A stretch of DNA of 64,000 bases from Leptodontidium sp. MPI-SDFR-AT-0119 (lineage: Eukaryota > Ascomycota > Leotiomycetes > Helotiales > Leptodontidiaceae): NCBI GenBank assembly GCA_020726505.1, contig JAHLEZ010000001.1, positions 2,976,001-3,040,000 on the forward strand, written 5' to 3'. The position numbers and the translations under genes are program-made. Each line of letters starts with the position of its first letter. The stretch's first letter is position 1. Below are positions 1 to 12,323 of this stretch, one piece after another. The notes beneath the pieces are model-generated. The model was not told the DNA's origin, made no database searches, and saw only the letters and a list, made by a program, of their open reading frames with translations.

Positions 1-69
1 CAACATCCCCGTACAATCGCACTAGCTTTTTGGCATTGGCTATCCTAATCCTCGAGCATAGCTACCGCC

Positions 70-2327
70 ATGAACGCGCAAGTAAGTTTGGTCGCTCTTG
101 TTTATTGTTCGCTCACCTCTTGGCACTAAGTCACCACGAGAACTCGCGCCTGATCTCCACCACATTCTTCACCATCCCCTCGACAACTTCACTTCGACTT
201 GTGATCTCTATTCTCCCAACACGCAAACTAACATATATTCTTCCTACAGCCGCAGCGTCCTGGCCAGAAGGGTCGAGCTCAAGCCGATGAGAACACAGCT
301 CCGACTCAATCAAAACAAACCCTTCATCAACGCCACAAGTCGACCGGTACACTCATCAACATGGCTCCTGCCGGTGGAAATAAGGGCGAGTCCAAGAGAA
401 AGGCTTTCGACGACGTCAGCAATACGGTCAGAACTCTGACTGCTCATGATGATTCTGTCATCCCAATCAAACAGAACCTGGAGATGGTCAAGCCCGCTAT
501 TCCTTACGACACCAAACCAACCCTCCTCCGACCCGCGCAGAGACCTTTGAATCTCGCTGCCTCCAAGGTTCCTCTCAACAACACCTCCACTTCCAACTCC
601 ATCTCTACCTCTCTCACGTCCAAGGTTCCTCTCGCAGATGCCAAACAGCTTCCCGCACCCCCTAAGAGAACCCTGTCGAAGAAGGCCACCACAATCTACA
701 AGGATGAAGACTCGGAGAATGTCGCTCCTCAGGTCAATGTCAACCAGGCTGCCAGACCAGAGGTCGCTGCTGTTGCGCCGGTCCACCAATCTTTGGAGAC
801 TCGGAAGAGCTATGCTCAATTGTCACAAGGTCCTCCCGCTCCTCGCCCCAACGAGCCAAGCTACCCAGTAGCCTCTGACAACGCCGATGCAAGTGATCCG
901 ATCTATCAGGATGCCGCAGAAAACCCAGCAGAAGAGCAGTACGCAGCTTATGCCGAGGTCCAGACTTCAAGAGCTATGGTCGAGCAGTACCCAGGTAGCT
1001 ACAGAGATCAACGCAAGCTTCCTCCTCTTCCAGAACCAGAGGAGTATTGGGAGGATGACGAGGAAGAGGTCTATGATGAGCAAGGCTACACAACTGCGCA
1101 CTCATACCGAAGCCGTGGAGATACAACTGGAGGTGTCACTACTGTTCTTGCCCCCAAGGTTACTCTCAATGTTCGTAGAGAGCTTGCGGCTGCCAAGCAT
1201 GTCGTTGAGAGTTCCCGTACCATGGAGGAGGTCGAGGACGAGGCTTGGGATACCAGCATGGTAGCCGAGTATGGTGATGAGATCTTCGCATACATGCGTG
1301 AGCTTGAGGTAGGTCGCACAACAAACATTTCCCCTCCTTTGCCCCTGGCCAACGCGTTCCTGCTGGCGAAGGCCTCGAATGCGGCCACCCGTGGCCGCCA
1401 ATGCAGCCTTTGTTTACCTCAACCCCCAGCAATGTTTACATCTTCTAGATCAACTGCTGACCAGTCTTTCCGTTTAGAATAAGATGCTCCCTAATGCAAA
1501 CTACATGGATACTCAAACCGAGATCCAGTGGTCTATGCGCTCGGTCCTCATGGACTGGTTGATTCAGGTTCATCATCGCTTCTCCCTCCTCCCAGAGACT
1601 TTGTTCCTCTGTGTCAACTACATCGATCGATTCCTCTCCTGCAAGATTGTCTCCTTGGGCAAGCTTCAGTTGGTTGGTGCCACCGCGATCTTTGTTGCTG
1701 CAAAGTACGAGGAGATCAACTGCCCTTCGGTCAATGAGATCGTTTACATGGTAGATGGAGGTTACACTGTCGATGAGATCCTGAAGGCCGAACGCTTCAT
1801 GCTCAGCATGTTGCAATTTGAGCTTGGATGGCCCGGCCCAATGAGCTTCCTTCGACGTATCAGCAAGGCAGATGACTATGATCTAGAGACTCGAACCTTG
1901 GCGAAGTACTTCCTGGAGGTAACTATCATGGATGAGCGTTTCGTTGGTAGCCCACCCAGCTATGTTGCTGCCGGTGCCCACTGCTTTGCCCGTACCATGT
2001 TGAAGAAGGGTGATTGGGTAAGAACATTCCCTCCCATAGCTTCAGACATCTACTAACTCTTTACAGTCCCCTGCTCATGTGTACTACTCCGGTTACACCT
2101 GGACTCAACTCAAGCCCATCGTCTCCATGATGCTGGAATGTTGTGAGAACCCTCTCAAGCATCATGCGGCTGTCTATGAGAAGTACTCGGATCGTCGGTA
2201 CAAGCGCGCCTCTCAATTCGTCCAGGCTGAGATGGTGAAAGGCTTCCGCCTGCCCGCCATGTACTCTCGCCCTTCCCTCCCTTCTCGCCAAGACTTCGAG
2301 GGTCGGGATCCTTTCTTCCAGCGTTAG
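70..2327 (+). CDS. G2/mitotic-specific cyclin B
   Basis: B-type cyclin, the regulatory partner of Cdk1 for entry into mitosis; nuclear. Spliced model: exons 70-81, 250-1308, 1478-2017 and 2067-2327, all phase 0, giving 623 residues. Exon 1 is only 12 coding nucleotides, followed by a canonical gtaagt donor. The alternative ATG at 361 lies in the same frame but would drop the first 41 residues. After a long disordered N-terminal half comes the cyclin box, with MRSVLMDWL, then LFLCVNYIDRFLS and AAKYEEI, and a C-terminal cyclin fold ending near the stop. A degenerate destruction box (KRKAFDDVSN) lies around residues 53-62. The third intron, 2018-2066, carries a CTAAC branch site. Family assignment is very secure; the 12-nt first exon is inferred from frame and splice signals. 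Confidence 0.95.
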
Positions 2328-3833
2328 GATAGTTTATCTCTCAAGATGAACTTGATCCCCGCATTCTATTCTCTGTATTTTATTGGATCAGATATCGATT
2401 TTTCATCGACCATCGAATTGGCATATGCTACTCGACCCCATCTGGATGCCCGACATACAGACCAAAAACCCCGGCACTGTTTCTCCGCCACATTGTCGAT
2501 TCCACATGGTCCCTAATTCTTGAACATCGCCTTCAAGAATAGATTCGGCCATTTCTCACCCAAAATCATTCTGCTTTTCCAGCGTCACGATACCACGATA
2601 AGACGAGACCATGACTTTCCCTTCTGCTTCTTCGCTCACCCCTTGTGGTGGGTTCGGGGAGGCGACGCTGGCAAAAATAGAGAGCGGAGCACTTGCTCGA
2701 TAATGCATTGTCTTTTTTCCCTTCCCTTCTGCGAGAAATACCGTGTAATTGCCGATGCTTTCTTTGAGTCTCTGAGTGGGGCCGGTGTTCCGGGGCGTCC
2801 AAAGGAGTGTAGGGGAAAGTGTGCATAGTAATTAGAGTAGAGGTTAATGATACTTCTATGAATAATTCATCTTCTTTCTGAGCATGAGATGTGATGTTCT
2901 GTGTGACGTGGATATATGCTGTGGCTGGCTGTCGTGAGGAACAGGAAGAGAGAGAGCCAGCCAAATCCCTCCTTTCGACATCACGATTCCAGGGGAATCG
3001 CAGGCGAAGAGATGGCCCCTCCCTTCAACTCTATCCCCCGGATGCCAGATTAAATGCGAATAAACTGCATGGCTGCAGCCATAGTCTCTTAACATACTAC
3101 GTATTGTTTTATAAAATTGGACAAGAGAAGACAAGAAAATATATAGACGCAATAACATTCGAGCTCTCCTGAGTCTTGAAAATCAGACCTGTCTCAAAAT
3201 ACATCTCAGCTCTTCGTCTCATCCACCTTCTCACCAAAGCTTGTTTCCATTGGCTCGCATATTCGGATCCCATGGCTCGGCTCAGGTCAGGGGTTCGGAA
3301 CGGATCATTTCTTCACCGAGGCAGGCAAGTCAAGCGATGTGCCTGGATATCGGCAAGGAAACTCTCCCGAATTAAATCCGAAGCAAACAATTTTTGCTCG
3401 TCCGAGGCCAGCAGTAGCAGCCAGCTTCAAGCTAGGTAGGGGGCACAAGAGCTCAGGAGAAAAGAAAGCCAGCCACCATTAACACACGATCATTTCACCA
3501 CCCCGACTTTCCCCAGGTTCACTTCGAAGCCTTCGAGAATTCTGAATACCGTGCCTATCTGCGGCAGAGAGCCAGAGCCAGTCAGAGCGGTCAATTGGCG
3601 CATCCGTACGGTGGAAATCTTTTGCAACCTTGCTTTTTGCGCGCGCCGTACGTCGGCCCATTGCCCCATTTTTCAATCCACGAGACTGAGAAGGACAAGG
3701 ACATCATCGAAAGCCGACTCTCTCCTCTTCACACCGCTGGATATCACGAGTTTCTGTTTTCTGCTGATACAAAAACGCTGCTTGCTGCTTGGTCGACATT
3801 GACACGTTGGAGGGCTTGGAATCGTCAGTCAGG
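2328..3833. other. Intergenic region, cyclin B to aspartate/glutamate carrier
   Basis: The only open frames are short and show no family motif. The stretch presumably holds the cyclin 3' UTR and terminator and the promoter and 5' UTR of the carrier gene. No repeat or RNA gene was recognised. Confidence 0.5.
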
Positions 3834-6106
3834 ATGGCGGATCTCTCAAAAGCGAAGGAGGTGGTGAAGGAGGCGCTCGTCGCCACAGAAGCTGACGTGC
3901 AATTATCAGCGCAATCCAAGGCTACCTTCGACAAGAACGCAAGGAAGGATGAGAATACCGGGGAGCTGTTCATGGGCGAGGAGGAGTTTATTAATGCTGT
4001 TGCGCCGCCGACGGAAGACTATGTGAGTCAGACAGAACTCGACCCTTCGTTGCACCGCGTTCCAAGAGCCATTGACTAACAAGACATGCGTGAATACAGC
4101 ATAAGATCAAGCGCGAACAATATGCCATTCTATTCAGAGTAGCAGACAGGAGGAATTTGGGCAAGATCAACCTCTTCGACTGGGGGACTTTCGAGAACCT
4201 CCTCGCAAAACCGGACGCCGAGTACGAAATCGCCTTCCGATTGTTCGATGTCGACCAGACCGGCACAGTCAAGTACGACGACCTGAAGAAGCTATACGAG
4301 ATGAATAAGGGCCCGGATACCATACCTTTTGACTGGAACTGCGAGTGGGCAACTCTGTACAGCGGAGGGAAGAAGCGACGACATGATCTCACATACCCCC
4401 AGTTCTCGCAGATGCTGAGAGGGTTGCAAGGAGAGAGGATACGACAAGCCTTCCACTACTTCGACAAAGACGGAGATGGATATATAGAACCCGAAGATTT
4501 CCAGCGCATCATCCTTCAAACGTCGCGACACAAGCTCTCAGATCATCTCCTGGAGAATCTACACACGCTCTGCAATATCTCTACTGGGAGCAAGATCTCG
4601 TACGCAAATGTTCGCGCTTTCCAGAATATCATCAGGGAGATGGATCTTGTGGAAATGATCATCAGACAAGCTACGGCGCAAAGCACCGATGGCAAGATCA
4701 CCCGCACAGAGTTCCTCAATGAAGCTGCGCGCATCACTCGTTTCTCTCTTTTCACTCCTATGGAGGCAGATATCCTCTTTCACTTCGCCAGTCTCGACGA
4801 ACCATCCGGACGACTCGGCCTCACTGATTTCGCAAAAGTCCTTGATGCTTCATGGCGCAACCCACTCTACAACGCCTTCGCAGAAGTTGGCAGCGCGAGC
4901 GTCGCAAAAGCTAAAACTGCCAGTCAGAACTTTCTACACAGTGTCCTGGAATCCGCACATCATTTCGCATTGGGTTCGTTAGCTGGCGCGTTCGGTGCTT
5001 TCATGGTGTACCCTATTGATTTGGTTAAGACTCGGATGCAGAACCAGAGATCTTCGCGTGTAGGCGAGATGTTGTATAAGAATTCACTAGATTGCGCGAA
5101 GAAGGTGATCAGGAACGAGGGTTTCAGGGGCCTCTACTCTGGTGTCTTGCCCCAACTCGTGGGTGTGGCTCCTGAGAAAGCTATCAAATTGACGGTGAAC
5201 GATCTGGTTCGAGGACACTTCTCAGGCAAAGATGGTTCGATTCGAATTCCTCATGAGATCCTGGCAGGTGGAAGTGCAGGAGCATGCCAAGTTGTACGTT
5301 CCCTTTATAACCCCTATTCACCAACCCTCGCTAACCGAACCCAAACACAGATCTTCACCAACCCACTCGAAATCGTCAAGATCAGACTTCAAGTACAAGG
5401 CGAGGTTGCAAAATCCGTTGACGGCGCCCCTCGCCGCTCAGCCATGTGGATAGTGCGCAACTTGGGTCTCGTAGGTCTCTACAAAGGCGCATCAGCCTGT
5501 CTCCTCCGCGACGTTCCTTTCTCGGCAATCTACTTTCCAACCTACAACCACCTGAAACGCGACTACTTCGGCGAATCACAGACCAAATCCCTCGGCATCC
5601 TACAACTCCTCACCGCAGGCGCCATCGCAGGCATGCCTGCCGCATATCTCACCACGCCCTGCGACGTGATCAAGACCCGTCTCCAAGTCGAAGCTCGCAA
5701 AGGCGAGAGCTCATATACTTCCCTCAGACAATGCGCACAGACCGTCTTCCGCGAAGAGGGATTCAAGGCTTTCTTCAAAGGCGGCCCGGCCCGTATCCTG
5801 CGCTCGAGTCCTCAATTCGGCTTCACCCTCGCCGGGTACGAAGTCCTGCAGGGACTCCTTCCCATGCCGGGCGCGGCGGCGAAGGAGGCGCCTCATATGG
5901 GTGCTGCTGCTGCGGGACCGGGTGCGGCGCTTCAGGGCCAGGAGGGCCCGCTTAGTTATCTCAGGAGTAGGAATGCGTTGAAGATTATCTTGGATCTGGA
6001 TGGGGAGTTTGGGAGGCCGAGGGTGCCGGGGAGGGAGAAGTGGTTGGGCTTGCCAAAGATTGTGGGCGGTGGTGGGGTGGTTGGGAGTTCGAGTTCGAGT
6101 TCGTAG
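3834..6106 (+). CDS. Mitochondrial aspartate/glutamate carrier with EF-hands (Aralar/AGC1 type)
   Basis: Inner-membrane exchanger of aspartate for glutamate, part of the malate-aspartate shuttle. Exons 3834-4022, 4100-5293 and 5351-6106 give 712 residues. The ATG at 3834 is the first in frame; upstream codons of the same frame start only at TTG. N-terminal EF-hand loops appear as DVDQTGTVKYDDL (about residue 113) and DKDGDGYIEPEDF (about 185). Three mitochondrial-carrier repeats follow, with PIDLVKTRMQ, NPLEIVKIRLQ and TPCDVIKTRLQ signatures. The second intron (5294-5350, gtacgt...cacag with a gctaac branch) is 57 nt and has no stop, so retained transcripts would still be translatable; splicing restores the expected GACQV-IFTNPLE junction. 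The C terminus is low-complexity, ending in a serine run. Family assignment is secure. Confidence 0.95.
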
Positions 6107-7859
6107 GATGAGGTAGTGGTGAGGGGTGGAGAGGGTCGATTCGAAGTGACGAGGAGGGGAGGAGGGGAAGAGGCAAACCAGACCAACAAAGTGGATCGGA
6201 GAATCCTGATACGTGGATCACGGAGGTGAATACCTTAGAAGATACAATCAGTATACGTATGCGTACTATAGTAGTGATTTGGGGGGATAAGAACGCATAC
6301 ATGCATAAGCATAAGATAGGACGGGATAGGATGGGGTAATTTGGCGTTTTTTTTTCTGGACTTTGCTTTTGTTTCCCCTACTTATTCATTATTCATCCCA
6401 TTCTTGTCTTCTTATTCCTCTTTGACGTCTTATCGCTCACTGCCGTGTTGTATGTAGCTATAGTAGGGTAGATTGAATAGAGTAGATTAGAGTAAAGTTT
6501 ACAAAGTAGAGCAGAATAGGGGGAGTAACTAGATATTCATTCTTCAGTCGTCAAAACATGCGTACCAATGCCCCCCCGTCTTATCTCCACCCCCCTTTAC
6601 AGAATATCCAATGTCATCCGGCCTAACCACTCACTAACTAAATAATCTATCTACCTACCTCTACGCCATCCACCAGCCTCCAAAAGGAAGGTGGAGTTCA
6701 TAGAAAATATAGAAACCAGTCATCAGGTATCGCTCCTCTTCTTCTATTGTGCATAGTGAGGAATAGATACCGAAGTACCTAGGTGTGGTTATGGGAGAGG
6801 GAGCTAGCTGGATTAGCTGGCCTTTAGTTTGATGGTTTGGATCTTAAGAATTTTCGATGTAATATGTTCCTTAATGAGGCCATGGAAGAGGTGTGGAGTC
6901 GACGTTGGGGAATTCGTTGGTTCTACCTTATTCTTCTTTTTTTAGGGGGGGGGGGGAGGCTGTTAGTAGAAGCTACTTACTGTTGGTACTTCTGTTGTCA
7001 GTCAGACGAAAGGCGGTAGGGACATAAGTCCTTTTGTATTCGAACATTGTATATCCGTATCCGAAGGGCATGTCTCATCTCAAATCCCCTTTTTTCTCTC
7101 TCTCAATATACTCCTTATCACCTGTCACTTAGAACTCATGACGAAGTATATGATTCGCTGTTGAGATTTGAAGAAGGGAGATGTAATCATGCAAACCTCA
7201 ATAGCTTGTAGACGATTACACTAAGCGAACTGGGTCTTGATACGGATCTTCCCTTCCCTTCCCTTGTCAGAGACAGAGACAGACCGATATTTCGGATACA
7301 TATGAGAGTGAGATAGATACAAGCGCCGTGTTTGGAAAAAATTATTTAACGTAAACTTATAAATAGGCAGAGGAAGGTGCTGGATCGTGGCTATCTAGCA
7401 CGAAGTCCAAGGAAATTGGTGGTTTCAACGCCTCGTTTAGCCTTTGCAAGAAAACTCTCTACTATTGCTGATCTTGAAGGCTTTTGTATTCATTTTGTGA
7501 TCTAGCGCCCACGTACGCATTCTCTTCTATCTACATCTCTCATGGAAACCGTTGAATGCCCTCCACATATCCAGTTCTGCCCGTGTTCTTGCCCAGTATT
7601 CTGAAAATGGCATCTAAGTCATTTCTTGGAGAAGAACTCTTAGATTGTGAAATTGCAACGTTTGGTTGAGATGGTCGACGACTTCTCGTTGGAAGTTTAG
7701 CTGTAATAATTATAGAGAGATTCGGTGTCTACCTCGTCGCTATTTGGTAAGGGGGTAGCAACGGCAGCAGCCAATTCATCGCCGATCTCGGCTTCCCTCT
7801 CCCACTCCCCTCTCCCACTCCCACTGACGCAACTGGTAAGGACAAGGCTTTAACCATGG
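6107..7859. other. Intergenic region with simple-sequence tracts
   Basis: No supportable gene. It contains A/T-rich stretches, a run of about ten G residues near 6944-6955, TTCCC repeats near 7250-7265 and CTCCCACT-like repeats near 7795-7825. It lies between the convergently oriented carrier gene and F-box-like paralogue A. Confidence 0.5.
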
Positions 7860-9488
7860 TCAGAGGCGAGGTTCGTATACCTCCCAATTGATCTTTTCGT
7901 CACACATCCAAGCTTGAACATCGAAGTCACCGCATTGGGTCTCGTTCATGCCGTCGAAATGAAATACCTTTTTCCTAGCCTCTCGCATCTCCAAATACCG
8001 GTCATCCAGATCATTAGCAGTAGCCTTGAGAACTCGAATGACTTCCCCCCACTGTTGATGACGTGCAAGTGGCCTTGCTTGCTTCAGTAGAAACTTCCAA
8101 GAGTTTTGCTTGAACTCGCGGTCACTCATGTCCTGATCAACAAGTTTCGAAATTCGTCCTTGAAAAGTCAGAGTGGGTGGAAATGACCGAGCAAAGTCTT
8201 CAAGAAGAATGATCGCCTCTCCAAATGTTCTTTTTGGATCCGGAAAGTACCGATAATTCCATTGGCTGTTCTTTGATAAGAGATGTAAATATTCCGCCCC
8301 GAAAATACCGCGATGGCCTTTCTGCGATTTTGTGAAATCTGTGAATGCTAGCGAGGCTGCCATGATCTGTCGATATTGTGGCTCGAGGTAGTCCAATATC
8401 CCTTCCCGGCGCATCTTGAAGTATGGAACATTGCACTGGAGAACACCACTTTCCCAAACATGTGCAAATGCAGAAGAGTCGTATCCTAACAGGCCACAAT
8501 AGACTTTGAGCATCTCATACATCTGATAGAGGTTGTCCACAGACAACGAACCCTCAACTAAACCCTTTAGATCATCTTCCATGTCCGCTACAACCTCCAT
8601 CGTATGGCTGTATTCCTGCTGTCTGATATCTTGGATATACATCTATTTGACCTTGAATGCTCCGATATTGCGAAGAAAAGCTAGTGGCTTGATTTCGTCC
8701 ATAAAAGCGGGCATCTCATCATCTTCTAGAATTCTCCGAATATCAATCACCACCTCGATGGAAATTGGAGGCGAAAAGGTGAACTGGTGGCAAAGTTCAG
8801 CCATATAGCTTTTACTATCCCAGGAATCCCTTATGCGCCTCGCTAGTGGCATAATATTCTATCGTCGTGCCTTCCTGACAGTCGGAGAACCGAAATAAGG
8901 CGATACGTGACGTGGCCAAGAGTCATGTGGATCTGGGGCTTGTCCAGGACCCAACCGTAATTGAGGCTTTCGAAGCACAGGTGTCACAAGTGCATCGGCA
9001 AATTCTGCGATAAAAGTGTTGGAGCCATAAAGAATATCCGAAGCTTCGTTGTAGATCTGCCGACAAGCTCTCAGAATCTCAGACGACAGCTCATAGTGCC
9101 CTGGAGATTCTCCCCTATGAAGGTCCGCAAATCTCACCAGAGGCTCGACTTCGGCGAGGTCAGGATTAATCAAAAGATAACTGTAGATCAAGTTGCGGAA
9201 ATCCAGTGGAATAGTTTCCAAGAATCGGCATTTAACTTCCGTTTACGAAGTGTTGTTGAACTCCCCATTTGTCTTATGTCCCGTACCTCCCTTTAGTTTG
9301 GCATTCTCCTTCAACGCCTCACTCAGTGCCTTCCGTAGCTCATCCATACGCATCGTCTCCGTGGTCTTGTTGTATTTTCCTTTGTTCACGTCTGGGCCGT
9401 TCACCTTCGCAAGTCTGATCCGTTAGCAAATGGTGTCATAGAAGTTGAACTCCGGGAAAACTTACAGCTTGAGTGTTTTACAGTCCAT
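7860..9488 (-). pseudogene. F-box/2EXR-like fungal protein, paralogue A, frame interrupted
   Basis: One continuous minus-strand frame runs from an ATG at 9488, after a 51-bp intron (9465-9415), to a TGA at 7860. It resembles fungal proteins with an F-box-like leader (IPLDFRNLIYSYLL) followed by LRACRQIYNEASDILYGSNTF. The C-terminal third resembles the neighbouring gene 10252-12323 (MREARKKVFHFDG there versus IRQARRKLMDFDW here). Three in-frame stops interrupt it: TAA 9245-9243, TAG 8861-8859 and TAG 8645-8643. The first two could be removed by in-frame candidate introns of 51 and 48 nt (gtacgg...gaag and gtatcg...gatag). The third has no credible intron. It is therefore either a pseudogene or a gene ending early. 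Function is unknown; an adaptor role in ubiquitination is only suggested by family. Confidence 0.6.
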
Positions 9489-10251
9489 GTTTAGCTCTGG
9501 GGCTGGTTGAGGAATGACGTCCGGCCTGACTGAAGATACAGTGAATCGATAGTGAGGTTGATTGCGTTGGAGCGGAGTTCACTTTTGAGATTTCGCGTAG
9601 AGGAATTCTTTTTTGACAAAATCGATTGTAGGACGAGGTCGCGAGATGAGCGGTTGAACTGGAGGGGTATGGTTGAATTTGATGATATACTGTCACAAAG
9701 CGTTGGCAGCTCGGTGTGTGATAGAGTTTAGAGGAAGTGGTGTTATTGAACAGAGGAAAAGGTTGTGAGGTCGCGGAGACCTAAAGGAAGAGGTAGCACA
9801 CTAGCGCCAAATTAAGCGAGGCCGACGAGGTGTTAGCGTTCCTGCCTCTCTTGTCTGGCATCCCTTCCTCTGAAGTCTCTGGCAAGAGCTGGGATGAGGT
9901 GAATTAAAAGTCGTTGGCTCATGTTTAAGTTTTAAATGCGTGACATTTGTACTTATATGAGGTTGGCATGGAGTTTTGGCAGTAGAATTTGTACTTATGG
10001 TTTGTTTTGATAGATGTCGGCATCTACCTAGATCACACGAAAGACGTTCACGGGCTAAGTAAGTCTCGGCTGTGGAGATTATATGCAGTTCGTGGCACTT
10101 TACCCCAATCCATCCCAATGCTCTCAATAAAACCACCAAACCGCGCGGATGATCAAACCATGTAACCAAGCTTTGTGCCAGAGCAATGCGAATCCGAAAG
10201 CAAAGTTGTCAGGATCTGAAATACACCACATTCATGAGCCCATCCCAGAGA
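9489..10251. other. Intergenic region between the two F-box-like paralogues
   Basis: It holds the promoter side of paralogue A and the 3' side of paralogue B. Open frames here are short and show no recognisable domain; no repeats were noted. Confidence 0.5.
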
Positions 10252-12323
10252 TCAAAGAAGTTGAAGTGGTGAATCATCGCGCCAAAGCTCGAGGTCGATC
10301 TCGCAACCCGTATTCTCAGAGTCCCAATCGAAGTCCATCAACTTTCGGCGAGCCTGACGGATGTTGAGCCATTGACCGTACATATCCCTCACCGCTAGAG
10401 AAAAAATATGGTGGAAGTTGACGAAGTCTTTCATGTCGTAGGCATTTTGGAGATCTCGGAGATGGCGCTCGCGGGGAAGTTCGGCGTAAAGACGCTTGAC
10501 GATCCATCCATAACGGCGGAGGCTCACACGGATCTCACCGGGCGAGTCACGGATGAAGGTCTTTGGCGTAGTCGTCGAGCTTTATCAGACACATTACTTT
10601 GAGATCGTCGTATTCTTCCCTAGATAACGGTTGTTGTCAGCGATTGTTGCGTCAGGAATATTCTAGGAAGAAGAGGAAACATGTCTCCAGCATATCTCAA
10701 GACGATAAAAAAAAGATTACAGGCTCTCCCAATACTCACAGCTCGAGCTGTGGTTTAGCATAGAGGTACTGGTGTAGACCATAATGGTCATCCAATTTCG
10801 TCTGCTTCTCGACGAGTTTTACAACCTCGTCACTCATGACAGGCATGCGATTGTACTATTGGAGAGTCAGCAGATAGCTATTGGTTGTCACGCCTTACGA
10901 TGGGATATCTTGAAGCGGCAAGTATTGCAAAAATCGGAAAGATGGAACTTACCTGGGGTTCGAGAAAGCTGAGGATAGTGAGACGATGCTCCTTGAACTT
11001 GTCGTAGTCATTGGTGTCCACCGCAGTCTTCGCAAGTTTGAGGGCGGCCTCAACAGGATGGACTCTTGAGAACATGTATGGATTCAGATCTTTTGGATTC
11101 TGAATGACTCGCTGATTGAAGTGATTGACTGAAGGCAGGGCATCTCTACGGTCAGAAGCCATGTCATTTCTGAACAGAGGGATTCTCTCGAAGGCCTGAG
11201 CGTAGTCCAAGAGGGCCTCATAGGTCTTGAATACATGATGGATTGGTTCCTTGCTCTCGGTCAGAGACTTAAGCTTGGCGATTTTTCCTTCCTCGATATC
11301 TATAGATTTGTCGCAAACTGAACACTTGACATCGAAGGTATCAAGACCTCGGAACATCTCAAACGGCTTGAGTGTTACCATCAGGTTGACTTGTCTTCGA
11401 GCTCTAAATTTCTCTTGTTCGCGAATATGCCACATCGCTCGTCGGTCGTCGGTGTTATCAAGACAGTCATCGCAACTAAAAGAGGACACCAGAATTAGCA
11501 ATGCAAGTTCCAAGACCGATTTTTCACGTAGTATCGAAAATTTCTAATAGGTATAAATCGGGGAGATTCTGTCTAACTAGAGAGAGAGACCTTGTGGTTT
11601 ACATACCTCGTAGAGACGACTAGGGACTTCAAGGTGGCGATACGGCAAGTGGCTCGGCAGAATGCAACTACCTGAGGTTGAGGTGCGGTCATCTCAATGG
11701 ATGCGCTGTCCGGAATAACGATGGCCTTCCAATGTTGGACATTCTCAAAGGCGGGAATATCTTTGACAGACGACGAGTATGACCACTCTGGCCATTCTGG
11801 GCCGCCCGGAAGTGGATGACGACTTAGGGTATTTGGACCTAGTTGGCTTGTGTCCATCGAGGAACAGGTGGAGACCGTACAGTCCATTGCGAAGGTATTG
11901 CCCCTATACAGCATCTCGGAGGCCTCCGTATAGATTTTTTTGCACGTACCAAGGAGTCCAGGGGCGATTCCGTACTTGAATGAACCTCTATAGCTATGTC
12001 GGTCGCGCGGGAGATCGCTAGTCTTGTCGCTAACGACGAGGTAGAAGTATATTTTACGGCAGATTCTAATAAGTTATGTTAGCAGTTAAAAACTGATTGT
12101 AAAGGCAATATTCTCGGACTTACTCAAGTGGAATCTTCTCAAGCAAGATGCATCCTGCGATCTCAACGACGGGAATTGGCTTTTTGCGCGATCCTGGCAT
12201 GTCAGGGGATAGTTGCAGAAGGTCAAGCGCTTCGTAGGATAAGAGTTCAGAAACGTTGGATCTCAGAAGAGCCAGCGACGCAGTTGTATCGGATTTCATT
12301 GTTGCGACGCGATGGATCTCCAT
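10252..12323 (-). CDS. F-box/2EXR-like fungal protein, paralogue B (suspected frameshift)
   Basis: Minus-strand gene with exons 12323-12124, 12065-11607, 11475-10953, 10855-10740 and 10619-10252. The introns are canonical (gtaagt, gtatgt, gtaagt and gtgagt donors). The product is about 554 residues. The N-terminal part has LLEKIPLEICRKIYFYL, then GLLGTCKKIYTEASEMLYRG, the usual two-part signature of these fungal F-box-like proteins. Two CxxC pairs (CDDC and CSVC), about 50 residues apart, could bind zinc. The exons sum to 1666 nt, one more than a multiple of three. The frame breaks near 10561-10564, in an AAAG context. Either one extra base has been gained or a 37-nt mini-intron (gtaatg...aaag) is spliced out. 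The tail beyond the break (EIRVSLRRYGW onward) is clearly coding and matches paralogue A. Partners are unknown. Confidence 0.7.

Noticed and set aside
3789..3833. Upstream extension of the carrier frame
   Set aside because: The frame begins with TTG, not ATG; the first ATG is 3834.
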